A stretch of 5,809 nt of DNA from Clostridia bacterium (GCA_017437345.1 JAFSBJ010000006.1:1-5809); one strand, 5' to 3'; positions 1 to 5,611 are shown, counted from the first letter of the stretch. Notes: generated from the sequence alone by a model not told the origin. Translations and numbers: made by a program.

Positions 1-600
1 GCAATTTCTATGCCTTTTTTTTTCTATTTCGCAAAGAAGCTCTTTTGTAAAATGCAAGCCTGCTGTGGGAGCTGCGGCTGAGCCTTCGTGCTTTGAATAA
101 ACCGTCTGGTAGCGGTCTTTATCCTGAAGCTTTTGTGTGATATACGGAGGAAGGGGCATTTCGTCAAGCTCATCAAGAACATTTTCAAAAAGTCCGTCAT
201 ATTCAAAGCGGACAATGCGGTTACCGCCGTTTACAGTTTCTATTACCTCTGCCTTAAGCTTTCCTCCGCCAAAAACAAAGCGCGCTCCGGGCTTGGCTTT
301 TTTGCCGGGCTTTAAGATTACCTCCCATTCCCTTTCGGATTTGCGGTTTAAAAGAAGAAATTCAATCTTGCCGCCTGTGTGTTCCTTTTCGCCATATAAT
401 CTGGCAGGGATAACCCTTGTGTTGTTTAAAACAAGGCAGTCACCGGGGTTTAAATAGTCTACAACTGCTTTGAATGTTGTGTGGGTGATGTCACCTGTTA
501 TTTTATCCATCACAAGAAATCTTGACGACGACCTGTCGGCAAGAGGAGTCTGGGCTATTAGGTTTTGTGGTAGGTCATAGTAAAAGTCGCTTGTTTTCAA
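1..600 (-). CDS. queA: S-adenosylmethionine:tRNA ribosyltransferase-isomerase QueA, partial (C-terminus beyond the window), apparent frameshift near the edge
   Basis: QueA moves the ribosyl part of S-adenosylmethionine onto preQ1 at wobble position 34 of the queuosine tRNAs, giving epoxyqueuosine; it is cytoplasmic. The reading frame is open for 200 codons and carries the family's conserved blocks in order: DFYYDLP (residues 5-11), [13 protein letters not shown] (15-27), [18 protein letters not shown] (51-68), MPLPPYI (148-154) and APTAGLHFT (177-185). Full-length homologues are about 340-350 residues, so the C-terminal part is missing. The start is TTG at 600-598: the family N-terminus (M/L-K-x-S-D-F) begins there, AAGGAG sits 7 nt upstream, and the first ATG (codon 31) lies inside the conserved region. 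After residue 195 the frame reads RHRNC, whereas dropping one A from the A9 run (T15-T23 on the plus strand) gives GIEI, the expected family sequence (KG-V/I-E-I/M-A). This may be an assembly error, polymerase slippage or a real mutation. It lies downstream of the SpoIID-like gene in the same orientation. Confidence 0.93.
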   Translation of the reverse strand, partial: MKTSDFYYDLPQNLIAQTPLADRSSSRFLVMDKITGDITHTTFKAVVDYLNPGDCLVLNNTRVIPARLYGEKEHTGGKIEFLLLNRKSEREWEVILKPGKKAKPGARFVFGGGKLKAEVIETVNGGNRIVRFEYDGLFENVLDELDEMPLPPYITQKLQDKDRYQTVYSKHEGSAAAPTAGLHFTKELLCEIEKKRHRNC

Positions 601-607
601 TTTGTGT

Positions 608-613
608 CTCCTT
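608..613 (-). promoter_or_regulatory. Ribosome-binding site supporting the TTG start of queA
   Basis: Read on the minus strand this is AAGGAG, followed by 7 nt (ACACAAA) and TTG. The good match and ideal spacing settle the choice of a non-ATG start for queA. No preQ1 riboswitch-like sequence was recognised in the leader. Confidence 0.8.
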
Positions 614-637
614 AGTAAAATTTATGTTTGTCTCAGG

Positions 638-655
638 AAAGGCATTTATGCCTTT
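638..655. repeat. Small perfect hairpin in the queA leader
   Basis: AAAGGCA (638-644) pairs with TGCCTTT (649-655) around a 4-nt loop. It lies about 40 nt upstream of the queA start. No clean U-tract follows it on either strand (one T on the plus strand, CCTGAG on the minus strand), so a terminator role is not supported. The function is unknown. Confidence 0.5.
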
Positions 656-701
656 TGACCCGGAACTGTTTTTTGGGGATTAGGAAAAAATGATTCGGAA
701 T

Positions 702-790
702 GAGCAAATCGAACTCAAGGCAAGAATTTTTCTTGCTTTGAGCGATAGCCCGAAGCTGTACAAAAGTACAGCGAGTGGTGAGATTTGCTT
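702..790. repeat. Structured intergenic element with a three-way-junction fold
   Basis: Three helices can form together. The closing stem is AGCAAATC (703-710) with GATTTGCT (782-789), extendable by a G-T pair. A first arm is a 13-bp hairpin, 714-726 with 730-742, with a TTT loop and one G-T pair. A second arm is GCTGTAC (755-761) with GTACAGC (766-772) and an AAAA loop. The joining segments, CGATAGCCCGAA (743-754) and GAGTGGTGA (773-781), are unpaired. There is no coding signal. It resembles small dispersed hairpin elements of clostridial genomes, but copies elsewhere cannot be checked here. It lies between the SpoIID-like gene and queA and would be part of a joint transcript if one exists. 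It is not a tRNA. Confidence 0.6.
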
Positions 791-814
791 ATAGCAAAAA
801 GGCATATTATCGAA

Positions 815-842
815 GAAAAATATCTTTAAAAAGATATTTTTC
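815..842. terminator. AT-rich perfect hairpin, possible weak terminator of the SpoIID-like gene
   Basis: GAAAAATATCTT (815-826) pairs with AAGATATTTTTC (831-842), 12 bp with a 4-nt loop. It lies about 100 nt after the stop codon of the SpoIID-like gene. The run of five T is inside the stem rather than after it, and the stem is AT-rich, so termination would be weak at best on either strand. It could equally be part of the repeat cluster at 638-842. Confidence 0.35.
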
Positions 843-943
843 AACCCTTAAATGTAAAATCGAATATTTAGAAGTAAGATTAGTTTTTATGTTAGCTTTA
901 TTTCCGCCTTTTTGCGTTCCGGACTTTTTTTACAATCCCCACA

Positions 944-2263
944 CTATTCCAGGGTTGTGCCGGGGTAGTAGAATTCCAGAATATCGGTATATAATAAGCC
1001 TTTATCGCCCATTGCCTTTGCACCCCACTGGCTCATTCCGAGGCCATGGCCCCAGCCTGTGCCATCTAAAAGATAGGTTCCGTCGGCAACAGCTGCATTA
1101 CGGATTGAATAGCTTTTTATTCCGGAAATGGTCTGAACAGATATCTGATTGGGTGCAGCTTTTATGCCGGATGCTCCTATACAGTTATATGACGACAAAA
1201 GGTGAGAATTTTCGGTGCCTTTTGCATATAGACTTACTGTGTTGGTTTTGGAATCGGTTATGGAATATTTCTGACTCCTTAAACCAAAAAAGGAACGGGT
1301 TTTATCATTTTTGAGTTCGTAGGTTCCTTTGGTTCCATAAATGGTAACTTCATAGGTTCTGCCAAATTCATCGGCACCTGTTACCTCCATATCATAAACA
1401 TCACCGATGTCTATTTCTTTTTCATTAAGCTTATTTTTGATTTCTTCATTGGTGAGCTTTACCTGCCATGGGCTATTGGATATTTCGGAAGGGTTTTCGT
1501 GGGTATCAAGTCTGCCTGTGAGGTATGGAACATCATTGCCCCAAACATTTTTTGAATATGCTGTGGAGCCACCGTTTGAGGATGAATAAAGGGTGCTGGC
1601 AACGGTGCCATTGTAGGTTAAAATCTGATCCTTTGTGTCATGGGCTGCCTTAATGGTTTTTTCGCTTTCACCTGAGATACCTGTGTAGACCTGGCAATCC
1701 TGAGTGGCGCAGAGATTAAATCCAAGGGATGAGTGTTTATTAAAGGTTGAAAGAGTATAGGACCTTGCACAAACCGCCTGAGCCTTAAGTGCTTCTATAT
1801 TCCATGAAGGACTCATTTCCCTTCCAACAACAGAGGCTATGTAGTCATTGATATTTACAAAGCTGATTACCGTGAACGCATTATCGGCTGTGGCTATAAG
1901 CTCTATACCGCCGCGATAAGAAGAACCGTCGATATTTATAACTCCGTTATTTGGAAGAAAGGCAATATTTCCATTTGCAATGTCAAAGGCAGCACCGTTT
2001 ATTAAAAGTGAGGTTGCTGTGGAAAAGCTTATGTTAAGGCTTGTTTCACCAAGAGCATAAAGAGGAACAAAGCTTTGGTCCTGCATATATCCAACCTCAA
2101 AGCCCCCTTCTGATGAAAGATTAAGGCTTGTTTTTGCTGTGGAGGAATAATAAAGGCCTATTTTAACTGTCTCATATTTTGGGTCAAGGGCATGGGCAGG
2201 AGATATATTAAATAGTGTGAGCATGAAGATGAATACCAAGCTAAACGAGAGTATTTTTTTCAT
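944..2263 (-). CDS. Exported SpoIID/LytB-domain protein (putative peptidoglycan-acting, sporulation-related)
   Basis: The 439-residue product starts with a signal peptide (MKK, a hydrophobic core, and a likely cut after AHA at residue 25), so it is expected to be secreted or surface-held. The N-terminal region (about 30-125) is followed by the SpoIID/LytB core: INDYIASVVGREMSPSW (138-154), IEALKAQAVCARSYTL (156-171), a C-ATQD-C pair (C185, C190) followed by QVYTG, SSSNGGST (227-234) and VPYLTG (245-250). The C-terminal family signature GWGHGLGMSQWGAKAMG (403-419) and FYYPGT (431-436) is also present. SpoIID is a lytic transglycosylase acting on peptidoglycan during engulfment; E149 in GREM matches the catalytic glutamate position, and the cysteine pair recalls the zinc-binding cysteines described for clostridial SpoIID. 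Whether this is the engulfment enzyme or a paralogue cannot be decided, so no symbol is given. The ATG is preceded by a weak GAAGTGA about 4 nt upstream. A SpoIID-family gene just upstream of queA is a recurrent clostridial arrangement. Confidence 0.9.
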   Translation of the reverse strand: MKKILSFSLVFIFMLTLFNISPAHALDPKYETVKIGLYYSSTAKTSLNLSSEGGFEVGYMQDQSFVPLYALGETSLNISFSTATSLLINGAAFDIANGNIAFLPNNGVINIDGSSYRGGIELIATADNAFTVISFVNINDYIASVVGREMSPSWNIEALKAQAVCARSYTLSTFNKHSSLGFNLCATQDCQVYTGISGESEKTIKAAHDTKDQILTYNGTVASTLYSSSNGGSTAYSKNVWGNDVPYLTGRLDTHENPSEISNSPWQVKLTNEEIKNKLNEKEIDIGDVYDMEVTGADEFGRTYEVTIYGTKGTYELKNDKTRSFFGLRSQKYSITDSKTNTVSLYAKGTENSHLLSSYNCIGASGIKAAPNQISVQTISGIKSYSIRNAAVADGTYLLDGTGWGHGLGMSQWGAKAMGDKGLLYTDILEFYYPGTTLE

Positions 2264-2291
2264 AAAATCACTTCTTTTCTTTTGCAGATTT

Positions 2292-2297
2292 ATTATA
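2292..2297 (-). promoter_or_regulatory. Possible -10 element for the SpoIID-like gene
   Basis: The minus strand reads TATAAT here, about 30 nt upstream of the ATG, which would give a leader of roughly 20-25 nt. No good -35 lies 16-18 nt further upstream (ATTATA only), and the region is very AT-rich, so a chance match is possible. The sigma factor cannot be assigned. Confidence 0.35.
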
Positions 2298-2433
2298 CAA
2301 TAATTTATCTATTATATAATAGCAGATGAATATTCACATTACAAGCTATGATATGCTCTTGTAAATAGATTTTAATATTAATAAGAAATAAAACAAGCTT
2401 TGATAGCATAATAAAATATGTTGAAATTAAACA

Positions 2434-2462
2434 TTGACATATTTAATAAGTAGTGATATATT
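2434..2462 (+). promoter_or_regulatory. Sigma-A-type promoter of the asd-dapA-dapB operon
   Basis: TTGACA (2434-2439), a 17-nt spacer and TATATT (2457-2462) form a near-consensus housekeeping promoter. The predicted start near 2469-2470 lies about 8 nt before the first helix of the lysine riboswitch, which is the expected arrangement. The 170 bp between the SpoIID-like start codon and this promoter (2264-2433) is AT-rich and contains no gene. Confidence 0.85.
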
Positions 2463-2477
2463 AGGTGTAGTAAATAA

Positions 2478-2657
2478 ACTAAGTAGAGGCGCGCTTAAGA
2501 TTAGTAATGCCACGGAGGGATGCAGGTCCCGAAGATATGGCATAAAAGGCGAAAGCGCCGAAGGATGCTTTTTCTGCAGAAGGCTTTCCTGGATGCAGGG
2601 CTAATAGCTTTGCAACTGTCACCTTAGCCATTGGCTACCGGTGGAGTGCTATTTGGT
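2478..2657 (+). promoter_or_regulatory. Lysine riboswitch (L-box) aptamer
   Basis: The five-helix lysine aptamer can be traced directly. P1 is ACTAAGTAG (2478-2486) with CTATTTGGT (2649-2657). P2 is GGCGC (2488-2492) with GCGCC (2555-2559), continuing through ATGCC/GGCAT (2507-2511/2539-2543) and GGGA/TCCC to loop TGCAGG (2521-2526). P3 runs from about 2562 to 2590 with loop TCTGCA (2573-2578). P4 is TGCA/TGCA (2594-2597/2611-2614) with an inner GCT/AGC. P5 is CACC..TAGCC with GGCTA..GGTG (2620-2643). The two loops TGCAG and CTGCA are exactly complementary, matching the L2-L3 kissing interaction of this class. Conserved strings AGAGGCGC, GCGCCGAAGG, CTGTCACC and GGAGTGCTAT are present. The adjacent genes are diaminopimelate genes, as expected. 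Lysine binding should stabilise P1 and favour the downstream terminator. Confidence 0.96.
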
Positions 2658-2702
2658 AATAATGCTCATATAATATTATAAGAGCACTATATCTGCACAC
2701 AT

Positions 2703-2729
2703 CCGGTTAAATTCTAACCGGTTTTTTTT
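2703..2729 (+). terminator. Riboswitch-controlled intrinsic terminator
   Basis: CCGGTTA (2703-2709) pairs with TAACCGG (2715-2721) around a 5-nt loop and is followed by eight T (2722-2729). It lies 46 nt after the aptamer and about 190 nt before asd, so it is the natural OFF switch of the lysine riboswitch. A candidate antiterminator is ATTTGGT of the P1 3' strand (2651-2657) with GTTAAAT (2706-2712). That pairing excludes both P1 and the terminator, but three of its seven pairs are G-U. Confidence 0.88.
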
Positions 2730-2766
2730 ACTGTATAGGAATTTGCGTTCCTATACAGTAAAAAAA
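2723..2766. repeat. 19-bp perfect inverted repeat overlapping the terminator U-tract
   Basis: Positions 2723-2741 pair perfectly with 2748-2766 around a 6-nt TTTGCG loop. The core is ACTGTATAGGAA with TTCCTATACAGT; the outer pairs are the terminator's T run against an A run (2760-2766). No T-tract follows the stem on either strand, so it is not itself a typical intrinsic terminator. It could be a small inserted palindrome or a stabiliser of the read-through transcript. The pairing is certain; the role is not known. Confidence 0.7.
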
Positions 2767-2777
2767 TTGATTATATT

Positions 2778-2826
2778 GCCGTGCAAAATTTTTTGAAAAG
2801 CTATGCTTTTCAAAAATGCACATGGC
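2778..2826. repeat. Long bulged hairpin in the asd leader
   Basis: A 12-bp inner stem (2790-2801 with 2805-2816, loop TAT) is continued by GTGCA/TGCAC (2781-2785/2817-2821) across an AAAT bulge and by GCC/GGC (2778-2780/2824-2826) across an AT bulge, about 20 bp in all. It lies between the riboswitch terminator and asd. No T-tract or coding potential is seen. Confidence 0.6.
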
Positions 2827-2828
2827 TT

Positions 2829-2888
2829 AAGAAAAGCGATATTGCTCCGCACTTCCGCCGCAGGCGGTGCGGCGAAGCCGCTTTTCTT
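2829..2888. repeat. GC-rich compound hairpin just upstream of the asd ribosome-binding site
   Basis: AAGAAAAGCG (2829-2838) pairs with CGCTTTTCTT (2879-2888). Inside are GCT/AGC (2844-2846/2876-2878), CCGCA/TGCGG (2847-2851/2868-2872) and CCGCC with GGCGG (2855-2859/2863-2867), with bulges between them. The inner part is far more GC-rich than the surrounding leader. The hairpin ends 13 nt before AGGAGGT (2902-2908), so it does not cover the ribosome-binding site but could protect the 5' end of a processed asd message or affect ribosome loading. Confidence 0.6.
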
Positions 2889-2915
2889 GTGTATTTAATT
2901 TAGGAGGTATATAAA

Positions 2916-3920
2916 ATGAAAAAGTATAATGTTGCTGTTGTTGGTGCCACAGGTATGGTTGGAAGAACCTTCCTTAAGGTATTGGAAGAAATCAAGCTTC
3001 CTGTTGAAAACTATTATCTCTTTGCATCTGCAAGATCAGCAGGCTCAAAAATCACATTTATGGGCAAGGAATACACCATCGAAGAATTAAACGAAAATTC
3101 ATTCGACAGAGATATTGACATTGCTCTCTTCTCAGCAGGTGGTTCAACAAGTGAAAAATTTGCTCCTATAGCTGCATCAAAGGGTGTTGTTGTTATTGAC
3201 AACTCAAGCGCATGGAGAATGGATAAGGAAGTTCCCCTTGTTGTTCCCGAGGTAAACCCCGATGACATCAGATGGAATAAAGGTATTATTGCTAACCCCA
3301 ACTGCTCAACAATCCAGGCTATGGTAGCATTAAAACCCCTTCACGACAAATATAAAATTAAAAGAGTTGTTTATTCTACATACCAGGCTGTTTCAGGTGC
3401 AGGTCTTGCAGGTTATCAGGATCTTGAAAATGGTCTTAAAGGCGAAGCTCCCAAAAAGTTCCCCCACCCCATTGCAGGAAACTGCCTGCCTCACATTGAT
3501 TCATTCCTTCCCAATGGCTACACAAAAGAAGAAATGAAAATGGTTAACGAAACAAGAAAAATTCTTGGCGATGACAATATAAAAATCACAGCTACAACTG
3601 TTCGTGTGCCTGTGTTTAACAGTCACAGCGAATCTATAAACATTGAATTCTACAATGATTTTGACCTTGATGAATTAAAAGCTACTCTTGCAGCTGCTCC
3701 CGGAATTATCATTAAAGATGACCCCGAAAACAATGTTTACCCCTTAGCTCTTGATGCTGCAGGCACAAACGAAACCTATGTTGGAAGAATCAGACGCGAC
3801 GAAAGTGTTGATTCAGGTGTTAATCTTTGGGTTGTTGCCGACAATATCAGAAAGGGTGCTGCAACAAACGCTGTTCAGATTGCTCAGAAGCTTATTGAAA
3901 TCTGGGAAGAAAACAACTAA
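2916..3920 (+). CDS. asd: Aspartate-semialdehyde dehydrogenase
   Basis: Asd reduces L-aspartyl-4-phosphate to L-aspartate 4-semialdehyde with NADPH, the branch point to lysine/diaminopimelate, threonine and methionine; it is cytoplasmic. The 334-residue length is normal for the family. The N-terminal NADP fold shows VVGATGMVGR (8-17). The active site shows the nucleophile C130 in NPNCST, Q157 in STYQAVSGAG, and the substrate- and base-site residues R230 (TTVRVPV) and H237 (NSHSES). SSAWR (97-101) contributes the conserved arginine region. The ATG is supported by AGGAGGT 7 nt upstream. It is first in a run with dapA (18-nt gap) and dapB, behind a lysine riboswitch, so it should be repressed by lysine. 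That would also lower semialdehyde supply to threonine and methionine unless another copy exists. No aspartokinase gene is in the window. Nothing suggests truncation or transfer. Confidence 0.97.
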   Translation: MKKYNVAVVGATGMVGRTFLKVLEEIKLPVENYYLFASARSAGSKITFMGKEYTIEELNENSFDRDIDIALFSAGGSTSEKFAPIAASKGVVVIDNSSAWRMDKEVPLVVPEVNPDDIRWNKGIIANPNCSTIQAMVALKPLHDKYKIKRVVYSTYQAVSGAGLAGYQDLENGLKGEAPKKFPHPIAGNCLPHIDSFLPNGYTKEEMKMVNETRKILGDDNIKITATTVRVPVFNSHSESINIEFYNDFDLDELKATLAAAPGIIIKDDPENNVYPLALDAAGTNETYVGRIRRDESVDSGVNLWVVADNIRKGAATNAVQIAQKLIEIWEENN

Positions 3921-3938
3921 TTCACGGAGGAATATCCA

Positions 3939-4826
3939 ATGAAAAAAACAGTTTTTAAAGGCTCGGGTGTGGCAATTATCACCCCCTTTACCGAAACCGG
4001 TGTAAACTTTGATGAGCTTGGCAGAATGATTGACTATCATATTGAAAATGGCACAGATGCTATTATCATCTGCGGCACAACAGGCGAAGCCTCCACTATG
4101 CCCGATGAAGAACACTGCATGACTATTAAATATGCTGTGGACAGAGTGGCAGGAAGAATCCCCGTTATTGCAGGAACAGGTTCAAATGATACACCTCATG
4201 CAATTAAGCTTTCAAAATTTGCTGAAAATGCAGGAGCTGATGCTATCCTCTCTGTTACTCCCTACTACAACAAAGCAACTCAGGAAGGCTTAATCAAACA
4301 TTTTACTGCAATTGCAAATTCTATCAGTATCCCTGTTATTTTATATAATGTTCCTTCAAGAACCGGCTGCAATATTCTCCCCGAAACAGCTAAAAAGCTT
4401 TCAAAGGTTAAAAATATTGTTGGTATCAAAGAAGCAAGCGGAAATTTAAGCCAGGTTGCAAAGCTTGCATCAATTTGCGATGAAGATTTTGCAATTTACT
4501 CAGGAAATGACGACCAGGTTCTTCCCATACTTTCTCTTGGTGGTATCGGAGTTATTTCTGTTGTGGCAAATATTGCACCACAGCAAACCCACGATATGGT
4601 TTGTAAATTCTTGGAAGGCAACATTCAGGAAGCCAAAAAGCTCCAGCTTGATATGATAGAATTATGCGACGCTCTTTTCTGCGAAGTTAATCCTATTCCT
4701 GTTAAGGCTGCATTAAAGCTTTTAGGCTGGAACACAGGAAGCCTTCGTCTTCCTCTCACAGAGATTTCCGAAAAAGGTATGGCACAGCTTAAAGAAGCTA
4801 TGACAAACTATGGTCTTTTAAAATAA
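3939..4826 (+). CDS. dapA: 4-hydroxy-tetrahydrodipicolinate synthase
   Basis: DapA condenses pyruvate with aspartate semialdehyde, the first committed step to diaminopimelate and lysine. The 295-residue product is a complete class I aldolase-type TIM barrel. Visible active-site residues are GTTGE (46-50, T47/T48), Y110 in TPYYNK, Y136 and R141 in YNVPSRTG, the Schiff-base lysine K164 in GIKEASGN, and G189 in YSGND. All lie three residues after their E. coli counterparts (T44/T45, Y107, Y133, R138, K161, G186). At the E. coli lysine allosteric positions, N80 and H56 are kept (N83, H59), but H53 is D56 and E84 is H87. Feedback sensitivity is therefore uncertain, and transcriptional control by the riboswitch may matter more. 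The start is set by GGAGG 8 nt before the ATG. It follows asd by 18 nt and precedes dapB by 14 nt. Confidence 0.97.
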   Translation: MKKTVFKGSGVAIITPFTETGVNFDELGRMIDYHIENGTDAIIICGTTGEASTMPDEEHCMTIKYAVDRVAGRIPVIAGTGSNDTPHAIKLSKFAENAGADAILSVTPYYNKATQEGLIKHFTAIANSISIPVILYNVPSRTGCNILPETAKKLSKVKNIVGIKEASGNLSQVAKLASICDEDFAIYSGNDDQVLPILSLGGIGVISVVANIAPQQTHDMVCKFLEGNIQEAKKLQLDMIELCDALFCEVNPIPVKAALKLLGWNTGSLRLPLTEISEKGMAQLKEAMTNYGLLK

Positions 4827-4840
4827 TTGGAGAAAAACCT

Positions 4841-5596
4841 ATGATAAAAATTGCACTTTTTGGTTGTAACGGAAAGATGGGTCAGGTTATATCAAATCTT
4901 CTCTCTAATGATGAAGATGCAAAAATAAGCTTTGGCTTTGATATAAACACCGAAAGGAAAAACTGCTATCCCGTTTATGACAAAATTGAAAATATCAAAG
5001 AAGATGCAGATGTTGTTATCGACTTTTCACACCCTGCCCTTCTTGATTCTCTTATTAAATACTGCAAAAAAACAAAGACAGGAGCTGTTATTGCAACAAC
5101 AGGTCTTTCAAAGGAGCAGATTGACGAAATTGATGAGCTTTCAAAGGAAGTTGCTATTTTCCGTTCTGCCAATATGTCTTTGGGGATAAACCTTCTTATA
5201 AGCCTTGTTAAAAAGGCAAGTGCAATCCTTGCCGACAAATTCGATATTGAAATTATTGAAAAGCACCACAATCAGAAGATTGATGCTCCAAGCGGAACCG
5301 CTCTTATGATTGCAGATGCTATTTCCGATAGTCTGGATAATGACACAGAGTATGTGTATGACAGACACAGCGTCAGAAAGAAAAGAGCCAAAAACGAGAT
5401 TGGTCTTCACGCTGTAAGAGGCGGAACAATTGTTGGCGAGCATGATGTTATTTTTGCAGGAAACGATGAAATAATTGAAATAAACCACAAAGCAATGAGC
5501 AAAGAGATTTTTGCTGTGGGTTCAATTAAGGCTGCTAAATATATTGCAGGTAAAAAATGCGGTATGTTTTCTATGGCGGAATTAATTGAAGAATAA
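4841..5596 (+). CDS. dapB: 4-hydroxy-tetrahydrodipicolinate reductase
   Basis: DapB reduces the DapA product to tetrahydrodipicolinate with NAD(P)H. The 251-residue length is typical of Gram-positive forms. The N-terminal Rossmann motif is FGCNGKMGQ (7-15), with an acidic residue at the end of the second strand (GFDINTE, D34) that helps choose the cofactor. The catalytic and substrate-binding segment EKHHNQKIDAPSGTAL (140-155) holds H142, H143 and K146, matching E. coli H159, H160 and K163. Family blocks VIDFSHP (59-65), ATTGLS (85-90), SANMSLGINLL (109-119) and VRGGTIVGEH (192-201) are also present. TTGGAGA lies 7 nt before the ATG. It closes the three-gene run and is followed 15 nt later by a strong terminator, so the later pathway steps must be encoded elsewhere. 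Confidence 0.97.
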   Translation: MIKIALFGCNGKMGQVISNLLSNDEDAKISFGFDINTERKNCYPVYDKIENIKEDADVVIDFSHPALLDSLIKYCKKTKTGAVIATTGLSKEQIDEIDELSKEVAIFRSANMSLGINLLISLVKKASAILADKFDIEIIEKHHNQKIDAPSGTALMIADAISDSLDNDTEYVYDRHSVRKKRAKNEIGLHAVRGGTIVGEHDVIFAGNDEIIEINHKAMSKEIFAVGSIKAAKYIAGKKCGMFSMAELIEE

Positions 5597-5611
5597 TTTT
5601 TATTAAAACAC

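Noticed and set aside
137..457. 106-codon plus-strand open frame
   Set aside because: It is antisense to conserved queA sequence and has no recognisable motif; it is a shadow of the queA codons.
601..700. preQ1 riboswitch in front of queA
   Set aside because: A preQ1 riboswitch would be expected for some queuosine genes, but no preQ1-type hairpin with an A-rich tail was found; the only hairpin (638-655) lacks those features.
702..790. tRNA or tRNA-like gene suggested by the cloverleaf-like fold
   Set aside because: Only two internal arms are present, there is no 7-nt anticodon loop, no GTTCRAN T-loop sequence and no CCA-type end; the arms do not have tRNA lengths.
775..1314. 179-codon plus-strand open frame
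   Set aside because: It overlaps the C-terminal half of the well-supported SpoIID-like gene on the other strand and the hairpin region. It has no family resemblance and no good ribosome-binding site.
2723..2766. Second intrinsic terminator of the riboswitch
   Set aside because: On the plus strand the stem is followed by A residues rather than T, and on the minus strand likewise, so the U-tract needed for termination is missing.
2778..2888. CRISPR array suggested by consecutive palindromes
   Set aside because: The hairpins differ in sequence, and there are no equal-length repeats separated by unique spacers.
3813..4115. 100-codon minus-strand open frame across the asd-dapA junction
   Set aside because: It is antisense to two certain genes and covers their ribosome-binding region; no family resemblance was seen.
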